51,283 nt of DNA, from assembly GCA_043801445.1 (NCBI GenBank), contig JAZDMB010000036.1, forward strand, positions 1 to 51,283, written 5' to 3'. The stretch comes from JAZDFP01 sp043801445. GTDB taxonomy: Bacteria > Planctomycetota > MHYJ01 > JACQXL01. Positions 24,959-32,700 of this stretch are shown here, piece after piece. The position numbers were made by a program, and so were the translations under genes. The notes below the pieces were generated by a model. It was not told the origin of the DNA. It saw only the letters and a list, made by a program, of their open reading frames with translations, and searched no databases. Every line of letters starts with the position of its first letter. The first letter of the stretch is position 1.

Positions 24959-27900
24959 ATGCTTAACACATCTATTTACGACAGTATCATCTCTGATTTA
25001 GTTGTCAATCGTGAAGTTAAGATAGGCGGGCTCTGGGGAAGTTCCTCTCTTTATCTCATTGCTCAATTATACTCGCAACTTCAGCCGGGGATCAAACATG
25101 CTTCTTTATTATTCCAGTCTCAACCTACCCGACTTCGTCATTCAGGCGGGTATGTAGAAAGAACATTTCTTTTGATTACCAATGATATTGAATCAATTGA
25201 ATCTGCTTTTGACGATCTTTCTACCTTTTTGACATTATCTTCCCCGCCAGAGGAGGGTCTGCCTCAGGCACAGGGTAGTAAGAAAAAGACTGCATCCGAA
25301 AAAGGTAACGGTAGCCTAAAAGATAATATTATCATTTGTTCTGAAGAAGAAAAAGATTCCAATGGAGAACTGACACCTAAAAGTATTCAAGAGAAACTTC
25401 TTTTCTCGAAGAGACTCTCAAGCCGGAAGAATAAGATCGTGATATGTTCTCAATTTGCTTTATTTGCGTCGTTTCCCAATCCGAAGGAGTTGATTGATTC
25501 AATATTGCATCTGAAAAAAGGGCAGTCTTTAAACCGGGGTGAATTTTTAGAAGACCTGATGAAAAACGGTTATAAGCGGATAACGGATGTTGTTACTGAA
25601 GTGGGTGAAATCGGTATCCGCGGCGGGATTCTGGATATTTTTCCTTATGGACTTGAATCACCTTTGCGTATAGAATGGGGTGTTGACCATATTGAATCAA
25701 TCAGATTCTTTGATGCCGATTCTCAATTATCTACCAATCCTATTGATGAGATTAGTTTCTATCTGACCCAAACCAAATCACTGTTTGCCAAAAGTAGTGA
25801 AATCACGCTGTTTGATTATTTTAACCCTAATACGATTATTGTTTTTATGGAATCACAGATGAATTATTCCGCTTTACTTTCAGAAAGCAGCAAACACCGT
25901 ATGTTATCCGAGGATGATAATAATATTATCAATCAAAAGACCCAAAAGTATCCGCGGCTATATTTATACAACTTTCCGATAACCACCCAGGAAGGGCATA
26001 ATCTGAGTATCCAATCTCTCCAGAGATTCGGAGGCGGATTTACCAACATCATCAAGGAACTGACTGAACTTTCTTCCAAGGCTAAATGGGTTAATATCTT
26101 TTCGCAGAATAAAGCCGAAGAGGCGCGTTTAAAGGAATTGCTTGTCTCGAATTCATTTCCTGAGATGGACAAGATTAAATTATATCAGGGAAGGTTTAGA
26201 GAAGGTTTCTATTTCAGGGAAATCAAAACTGCTTTTATCAGCCATCACGAACTCTTTAACCGTTATCGTCTACTTAAAAGAACTAAAACGTCCTCATCAA
26301 AACTTACTAAGGCAATAGAGCCGTTTTGGGAATTGAAGAAAGGAGATTTTGCTGTCCACAACTCTTACGGTATCGGCAGATACTTAGGCTTGAAACGACT
26401 ACACAATTCAGAATTTATGGTTTTAGAATACCAGGATAAATCACTGGTTTATGTATCTATAACCCAGATGAATCTGGTCAGTAAATATTGGGGCTCTGAC
26501 CGCAGGGCAGTTTCAATAGACAGAATCGGAAGCAATGCTTGGGCTATGCGCAAGGAGCGGGTAAAAAATGTCATCAAGAAACTGTCCATTGAATTACTTT
26601 ATATCCAGGCGATTCGGCTGAAAAAACTTGGATTTGCCTATCCGGCTGATACTGAGTGGCAGAGAGAATTTGAGAGTTCTTTTCCTTACGATGAAACACC
26701 TGATCAGACATCTATTACACAGGTGCTTAAGGAAGATATGGAAAATCCCAAACCGATGGACCGTCTCATCTGCGGTGATGTCGGCTATGGCAAAACAGAA
26801 TTGGCAATGCGGACTGCATTTAAGGCATGTCTGGCTGGTAAACAGGTTGCGATTATTGCGCCGACCACCATTCTTGCCCAGCAGCATTATCAGACCTTCT
26901 CTGAGCGGATGGCTGATTATCCTGTTAATATTGATGTTATCAGTAGATTCAAGACAGACTCGGAACAGAAAGATATTATTAAGCTGGTTGCCGAAGGGAA
27001 AATAGATATTATCATCGGCACCCATCGGCTGGTACAGGGCGATATCAAATTCAAGGACTTGGGATTAGTTATTATAGACGAAGAGCAGAGGTTCGGCGTA
27101 GAGCACAAAGAATATTTCAAGAAGATAAAAGCAAATGTGGATGTTCTGACGCTTTCAGCCACGCCCATACCTCGGACACTTCATCTGGCGCTTTCAGGAC
27201 TGCGGGAGATTTCCACGATGACCACTCCGCCTCAAGACCGGCAGGCAATACAAACCATTGTCTGCAGGTTTGACGATGAGATTATAAAAAATGCCATCAT
27301 CAGGGAACTTAACCGTAACGGCCAGATTTATTTTGTCCATAACCGCATCTTCGACATTGAGAAGATAGCAGATAGAATCAAAAAGCTGTTACCTCAATTA
27401 AATGAACGCGTTATTATTGCACACGGACAGATGCCGGGTTCTGAATTAGAACACAAGATGCAGGATTTTATTAACGGTAAATACGACATATTAATCAGTA
27501 CTAATATTATTGAATCAGGGCTTGATATCCCGCGGGTTAATACTATATTTGTTAATAATGCGGATGATTTCGGATTAAGCGACCTGCACCAGTTAAGAGG
27601 CAGGGTGGGCAGATACAAATATCAGGCTTATGCCTATTTTATCATACCGCCTGAAGCTGTAATCGGCAGTGATGCCAGAAAGAGACTTAAGGCAATAGAG
27701 GAATTCAACGAATTAGGCGCCGGATTTAAGATTGCTATGCGCGATATGGAAATCAGGGGCATCGGTAATATCCTCGGCAAGGAACAACACGGACATATTG
27801 CGGCAATTGGATACGAATTATATTGCCGACTGATTGAAAAGGCAGTCAAGCAAATCAAAGGCAGTAAAGAGTTCGAAAACTTAACCACAAAGATACAAAG

Positions 27901-28477
27901 AACACAAAGAATTATCTCTGTGGACTCTGTGCCTCAGTGGCAAAGTAATATGGAAGTCGGAGACGAAAAACCTGCCAATGATATCAATCTCAAGATAGAT
28001 ACATTTTTACCAGCAGATTATATTGACTCTGAAAAACAGAGACTTGAAATCTACCGCAGATTATCTATGGCAACTGCGGAGTCGAAGCGGAGTCCCGATT
28101 ATTTCGGGGAAGAATCGGTTATATCGGATATTTATAAGGAAGTCAAAGACCGATTTGGTCCGGTTCCTTCATCAGCAGAGAATCTATTTAAATTGATGAA
28201 GTTGAAAATCCGGCTGGTGGTCTATGGTATTTCATCGCTGGTTCAGGCAGAGGATAGTGTGCATTCCCAATATACTAAGAATGTCTTGATAATCATAAAA
28301 ATGGAGAATGAAGATTCAAACCCATCTAACAAGTGGATGAATATGATGAAAGAAAAATATCCACAGGCGATAAAGATTATTGATGAAAAAACCATTCATC
28401 TGAATTTGCCGCTGAAACTATCCGCCCAACGGGATAGATTGGTATTAGAAAATCTAATCAAACTGCTTGAACTATAA
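24959..28477 (+). CDS. mfd: Transcription-repair coupling factor Mfd
   Basis: About 1172 residues from the ATG at 24959; an in-frame GTG at 24926 is the alternative start, but its upstream DNA looks repeat-derived. Mfd pushes stalled RNA polymerase off damaged DNA and recruits UvrA. Seen in order: a UvrB-like N-terminal module (GLWGSSSLYLIAQLY), the RNA-polymerase-interacting domain from GDFAVHNSYGIGRYLGL near 462, the helicase with Walker A GDVGYGKTELA near 604, DEEQRFG near 705, SATPIPRTLHLAL and QLRGRVGRYKY, and the C-terminal D7 domain. Three stretches look like repeat insertions: residues 96-107 (35-bp repeat), about 975-996 (family A repeat) and about 1042-1052 (SKRSPDYFGEE, a small palindrome). 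All three keep the frame. Confidence 0.97.
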   Translation: MLNTSIYDSIISDLVVNREVKIGGLWGSSSLYLIAQLYSQLQPGIKHASLLFQSQPTRLRHSGGYVERTFLLITNDIESIESAFDDLSTFLTLSSPPEEGLPQAQGSKKKTASEKGNGSLKDNIIICSEEEKDSNGELTPKSIQEKLLFSKRLSSRKNKIVICSQFALFASFPNPKELIDSILHLKKGQSLNRGEFLEDLMKNGYKRITDVVTEVGEIGIRGGILDIFPYGLESPLRIEWGVDHIESIRFFDADSQLSTNPIDEISFYLTQTKSLFAKSSEITLFDYFNPNTIIVFMESQMNYSALLSESSKHRMLSEDDNNIINQKTQKYPRLYLYNFPITTQEGHNLSIQSLQRFGGGFTNIIKELTELSSKAKWVNIFSQNKAEEARLKELLVSNSFPEMDKIKLYQGRFREGFYFREIKTAFISHHELFNRYRLLKRTKTSSSKLTKAIEPFWELKKGDFAVHNSYGIGRYLGLKRLHNSEFMVLEYQDKSLVYVSITQMNLVSKYWGSDRRAVSIDRIGSNAWAMRKERVKNVIKKLSIELLYIQAIRLKKLGFAYPADTEWQREFESSFPYDETPDQTSITQVLKEDMENPKPMDRLICGDVGYGKTELAMRTAFKACLAGKQVAIIAPTTILAQQHYQTFSERMADYPVNIDVISRFKTDSEQKDIIKLVAEGKIDIIIGTHRLVQGDIKFKDLGLVIIDEEQRFGVEHKEYFKKIKANVDVLTLSATPIPRTLHLALSGLREISTMTTPPQDRQAIQTIVCRFDDEIIKNAIIRELNRNGQIYFVHNRIFDIEKIADRIKKLLPQLNERVIIAHGQMPGSELEHKMQDFINGKYDILISTNIIESGLDIPRVNTIFVNNADDFGLSDLHQLRGRVGRYKYQAYAYFIIPPEAVIGSDARKRLKAIEEFNELGAGFKIAMRDMEIRGIGNILGKEQHGHIAAIGYELYCRLIEKAVKQIKGSKEFENLTTKIQRTQRIISVDSVPQWQSNMEVGDEKPANDINLKIDTFLPADYIDSEKQRLEIYRRLSMATAESKRSPDYFGEESVISDIYKEVKDRFGPVPSSAENLFKLMKLKIRLVVYGISSLVQAEDSVHSQYTKNVLIIIKMENEDSNPSNKWMNMMKEKYPQAIKIIDEKTIHLNLPLKLSAQRDRLVLENLIKLLEL
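25244..25278 (+). repeat. 35-bp repeat inside mfd
   Basis: Begins CCGCCAGAGGAGGGTCTGCC and ends ACAGGGTAG. By eye it matches 31 of 35 positions of the intergenic copy at 21171-21205 (opposite strand). It encodes PPEEGLPQAQGS in the N-terminal module of Mfd. Confidence 0.88.
27882..27945. repeat. Family A inverted repeat inside mfd
   Basis: Arms CCACAAAGATACAAAGAACA and CTCTGTGGACTCTGTGCC-TCAGTGG pair imperfectly around AATTAT. It is translated as TTKIQRTQRIISVDSVPQWQ between the helicase and the D7 domain. Confidence 0.8.
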
Positions 28478-28539
28478 TCCGAATAATTCATAAGACGATT
28501 AAAACGGTGACACTCTATCAATAACTTCCGCTTTTAATA

Positions 28540-28634
28540 ACCACAAAAACCACAAAGGTTAACCACAGATTATTTATCCCGTTTAAGGGATACAGATTAT
28601 ATTCTTTGTGATATTTGTGCACTCTGTGGTGAGA
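28540..28634. repeat. Mixed family A/B dispersed repeat after mfd
   Basis: AACCACAAAAACCACAAAGG and AACCACAGATTATTTATCCC on one side face TCTTTGTGATATTTGTG and CTCTGTGGTG on the other. It occupies most of the gap between the mfd stop and the 22-bp array. Confidence 0.6.
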
Positions 28635-28703
28635 TGAAATTTATGAATAATGCGGAACGAGGAATACGGAATCCCAGAATTTTTCTGGCAGTAGGATACA
28701 AGG

Positions 28704-28903
28704 TAGTAGGATGAATAACGCAAGATAGTAGACGGAATAACGCAAGGTAGTAGAGGATAAAACGCAAAGTAGTAGATGATAAAACGCAGGGTAGTAGAGG
28801 GTAAAACGCAAGGTAGTAGACGGAATAACGCAAGATAGTAGAGGGAATAACGCAAGGTAGTAGAAGGTATAACACAAGATAGTAGGGGGTAGGGTAAGGG
28901 GGG
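28704..28903. repeat. 22-bp tandem array 1 with G-rich end
   Basis: Eight head-to-tail units of 22 bp (28704-28879), consensus near TAGTAGANGGAATAACGCAAG, then G5-TA-G3-TAA-G6 at 28885-28903. There are no spacers, so it is not a CRISPR. All three minus-strand frames are open through the array, giving Leu/Tyr-rich ORFs that I do not believe are genes. 28904-29005 shows nothing but a GCATATATGC palindrome. Confidence 0.93.
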
Positions 28904-29005
28904 TGACTGTCTATATTCTTCAATATGTTACGACAACGAAGGTAGCCATTTATGGTGTTTTTAGAGGTGTTAGAAATAGGTCAAAAAATGCATATATGCA
29001 CACCT

Positions 29006-29287
29006 TCAGACACTTCTGCCTTTCCCAAAACCTGAACGATTTAGCCATCTAATAAAGTCTTCTAATCCGTCTTTTCGGTATCTATAGACCCAACGGCGAA
29101 TCGTGGTAAATGATTTACCCAAATAATTGGCAATATCCCTGAAGGTTTTTTTCTGGTCAGAAAGATAGAGTGTCTGAAGTGGCTTACGTTTTTTCCACTG
29201 GCGCAAAAGTGTAAGCCGTTCTATCTCTTTCGCTATTCTCTTTTTTTCCTCTGGAGTGAGTTTGACAAAATAATGAGGATAAGGCAT
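29006..29287 (-). CDS. Lone helix-turn-helix protein, IS630-like N-terminal domain
   Basis: A 93-residue basic protein. Residues about 45-80 (KKTFRDIANYLGKSFTTIRR, then WVYRYRKDGLEDF) form a helix-turn-helix of the kind at the N-terminus of IS630/Tc1-type transposases. No DDE catalytic domain follows, and no terminal inverted repeats are visible, so this is either a remnant cut after its DNA-binding domain or a stand-alone DNA-binding protein. It stops cleanly with a Gly/Arg tail and lies about 100 bases from tandem array 1. Binding to the array is only a suggestion. The start is ATG with no clear Shine-Dalgarno. Confidence 0.6.
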   Translation of the reverse strand: MPYPHYFVKLTPEEKKRIAKEIERLTLLRQWKKRKPLQTLYLSDQKKTFRDIANYLGKSFTTIRRWVYRYRKDGLEDFIRWLNRSGFGKGRSV

Positions 29288-29317
29288 ATTTAATCCGTGT
29301 CACCAATTAAAAATATA

Positions 29318-29380
29318 AAACACGAAGGTCACGAAGAATTCTTTGTGCTCTTGGGCCTTTGTGGCTAACTTTAATCTGTG
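29318..29380. repeat. Family A/B dispersed repeat
   Basis: AACACGAAGGTCACGAAGAA, then TTCTTTGTGCTC and GGCCTTTGTGGC, ending with AATCTGTGGCTAAGG. The next pseudogene's stop codon lies in its last bases. Confidence 0.6.
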
Positions 29381-29381
29381 G

Positions 29382-29460
29382 CTAAGGATTAAAGGTAATA
29401 AATACTAACCTATCTCCGGACTTAGCACCAGCCGTGTTGGATGCCTGTATGGACTGTCCC
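29382..29460 (-). pseudogene. Orphan 3' cassette of a Gly-rich surface protein (1)
   Basis: Read on the minus strand this encodes ASNTAGAKSGDRLVFITFNP then a stop. It closely matches the C-terminus of the giant surface protein (SNTAGVQTGDGLVFITRQ) at 29726. The DNA shares TAATAAATACTAACC and CACCAGCCGTGTTGGATG with 29740-29788. No start or upstream domain is attached. Confidence 0.75.
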
Positions 29461-29480
29461 AATGCCGTTCTAAATCCTTT

Positions 29481-29572
29481 AACACGAATCACACGAATTA
29501 AAACGAATTACACGAATTATAAAATATAATTTCTTATTCGTGATATTCGCCGTATTCGTATTATTCGTGTTC
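29481..29572. repeat. Dispersed inverted repeat, family C
   Basis: AACACGAATCACACGAATTA on the left and GTATTCGTATTATTCGTGTT on the right, around ATAATTTCTTATTCGTGATA. Close relatives lie at 35890-35953 and 37468-37528. It separates the two orphan cassettes. Confidence 0.8.
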
Positions 29573-29595
29573 TCTTTTATGGTTAATCTTTCTTT

Positions 29596-29700
29596 TTAAG
29601 GATTAGTAAGGTAGCGAATAATGACGATACCCGAGCCACTACTCCAACCACCATTGGATGCCCAGTAAGAACCGGCGTCGCCACCACTCACCTGACCGTT
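29596..29700 (-). pseudogene. Orphan 3' cassette of a Gly-rich surface protein (2)
   Basis: Minus-strand frame reads GGDAGSYWASNGGWSSGSGI then VIIRYLTNP and a stop, the same layout as the last 30 residues of the giant protein but a different sequence. It lies 25 bases beyond the giant gene's own stop. It has no start codon of its own. Confidence 0.7.
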
Positions 29701-29725
29701 TCAACTCTTTCTAACCTTATGAATA

Positions 29726-32700
29726 TTACTGGCGAGTAATAAATACTAACCCGTCACCTGTCTGAACACCAGCCGTGTTGGATGGATTTGTGCCGGTGTT
29801 GTATGAACCGCCGCCACCACCGCCTCCCGCGGTATTCCAAGTGCCACTGCCACCTCCGGAGTAACCGCCGCCGCCGCCCGATGGTAGTCCAGCCCCGCCA
29901 CCGCCACCGAATCCACCGTAGAAGTAGAACTCGCCCCAAGTGGTGTTCATTGTCCCTCCGGTTCCACCATTTAAGAATGACAGAGAGGTATCACCATTTC
30001 CACTATAACCGGCACTACCTCCACAGTTGGAGTAACTACCTCCGTTGCCGCTGCTACCGCCTGCTATTCCACCTTGACCAGCTGTTCCATTATTGGCAGT
30101 TGTTCCGTTAGTGCCAGTGCCAGGATATCCACTATAGTAGTAACCGCCGCCACCGCCGCCGGCCGCAATCAAAAGTGTACTGGTGGTTTGATTTTGAACA
30201 AATGTCCCGCCACCACCGCCAGCGGCAAAATGGTTGGTTGTAGAACTACCTTGACTATTGCGACCTCCAACTCCTTGTTGACCGACTAATATTCTAATGG
30301 TCTGGCCTGCGGTTAGCGTGAAATCTCCGCGCATCCTGGCGCCTAAACCACCGTTATAATCGGTGTTAAAACCGCCGGCGTTACCACCTTGAGCGCCCCA
30401 GACCTCTATACGGTATGTGCCGTTAGACGGCACTGTCCATGACTGGATTGTTCCTGTTCGTGCTGTTGTTCCATTCGCACTAAAGACAACATTAGTGGTA
30501 GAAGAAGGATTAAAGGTAATAGTTACTAAGCCGGCACCGGCCTGAGCACCAGCCCAGTTGGATTGATTTGAGCCTGAGTTATATGAACCGCCGCCACCGC
30601 CACCGTATTGACTGCTTGTTGATGCACCTCCGCCGGAATAACCGCCGCCGCCGCCACCACCCCAGCCTCCGCCGTGGGTGCCGCCGCCGCCGCCAAAGCC
30701 TCCATAGCAACTACTACCAGTAGCACCTCCAGTACCACCATTTGTAAAAGATAGACCACCCGCGATACCGCCGCTTGGAGAAGTACCTCCGTTCCCGGTC
30801 AGTCCGCCTCCTGGTCCGGCATATCCTGCCGAAGTTCCGCCGCTACCGCCACTACCTCCTGAGCCACCGTTTTGCCCGGCAGTTCCACTCGTTCCAGTAC
30901 TCGCGTCGACTCCAGCACTGCTGTAACTAGAGCCACCACCGCCACCTGCAATGATTAGTGGAGTATTATTACTATAAGTAACAAACGTCCCACCACCACC
31001 GCCACCATCGTTAGAGCCATTAGTATTACTTCGTTGACCGACTAGAATTTTAAGAGTATCGCCTGCGTTTAGAGTAAAATCCCCCCCCATTTTGGCACCT
31101 CTTCCAGGTGCGTATTGATTATAACTGCTACCTGGTCCACCACCTCCTGCACCCCATACTTCTATACGGTATATGCCGGTAGTCGTTACTGTCCAGTTCT
31201 GGATTGTTCCTGTTCGTCCTGTTGAAGTCGGATTAAAGATGATAGTGAAAGGCGGAGTAACAGGAGTAGTAAAAGTCAGATTACCTCCATTGGTTGTGCC
31301 TCCGGCATTGATTGCCACAACCCTGAAATTATACAGTGTATTTTCTGTTAATGAACTCACATTCGCAGTAACAGAAATAGGACTTGAACCGCTTCCAGGC
31401 AGCGTGGCAACGTTCTGTTGGCTTCCATAAGATTCGCTGGTCCCATACTGAAAATAGCTTGAGGTGACATTAATTCCATTTGGATTGACGGTTCCGTTTA
31501 AGGTAACGGTATTACTGGCTATATTAGTAGCCGCATTAGTGGTGCAGTTCGGCGCCGGTATTGCGCTGGTGGTAAATGTCAGGTTATTCCCATTAGTCGT
31601 GCCTATAGAACTGGTCGCCACAACCCTGAAGTTATATGTAGTATTTGCTGTTAATGAATTTGTAGGGGTAATAATTACTTGGCCGTTACCGCTTTTATAA
31701 CCGCCTGCATAAGTGATGCTTGCCCCGATTGTTCCGTCCACCCAACTGGAACCGCCGCCGGCTCCACCTGCAGCGCCGCCACCACCACCGTAGTAGCCGC
31801 CGCCTCCCCCTGGATCATCAGTATTATTAGTCGCACCAGTGCCACCCTGTCCCAAGGTTCCGGCAGTACCTGTACCATAAGCAGTTTCTGCCGCACCACC
31901 TGCAGACTGGGTTGCTCCTTTTCCAGTGTGAGAAGTTCCATTACTACTATATCCATCCGCGCCATTGCCATTAGTACTTCCTCCAGCGCCTCCAGTTGTG
32001 GTCCATGAATTTGTAGCACCACCGCCGCCGCCGGCAACAGCGAGGCGGGAATTGCGGCTAGCGGCGAGGTTCCAGGCGCCGCCGACAGTGCGGATGTCCG
32101 AAGCGCCGCCGCCGGCCTCAGCATAAGATCCATAACCATTTCCGCCCCCATTATAACCTCCGGTAGTAGTGGTAGGTTGTTGACCTACATAAATGTAAAG
32201 CGTATTCCCCGGTGTTACATTTAAAGTAGCCTGGGTTCGGCCGCCTAATCCTCCAGTATTGGCTCCGATGGTACCTCCCTGCGCCCCTGACACATCAACA
32301 ACTATAGAGGTTACACCGGATGGCACAGTCCATGTCTGCTGGGCGCCAGTATAGTTAAAGGTGACAGGGGAACCACTACTACCTGTGTTTGCAGTAACAG
32401 AAATAGGATTCGTGCCGCTACCGGGAAGCGAAGCGGCATTTGCGGTGCTTCCATAAGACGTAGAGGTCCCATAATCAAAGTAGCAGGAGGTAACATTAAA
32501 TCCATTGGGATTGACTGTGCCGTTTAAGGTGGCAGAGTTATAAGTAATATTAGTAGCCGCATTAGTGGTGCAGATCGGTGGTCCTAAAGTAGTAAAGGTC
32601 AGATTATTTCCATTAGTTGTGCCTGTAGAATTAGTCGCGACACATCTAAAATTATAAACAATACCTGGGGTTAAACTACTGATAGTCGCACTAACCACAA

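Noticed and set aside
26594..27025. Long minus-strand ORF inside mfd
   Set aside because: It lies opposite the conserved helicase core and has no recognisable family.
28704..28879. CRISPR array
   Set aside because: Units are head to tail without spacers, and no cas gene is present; the same holds for 39879-40208.
28583..28923. Three overlapping minus-strand ORFs across tandem array 1
   Set aside because: All three frames are open because the 22-bp unit has no stop on that strand; the peptides are simple Leu/Tyr repeats.
29754..32505. Several ORFs in other frames of the giant gene's Gly-rich part
   Set aside because: They come from the GGN-rich codon pattern and have low-complexity Ala/Val/Pro or Arg/Trp composition.
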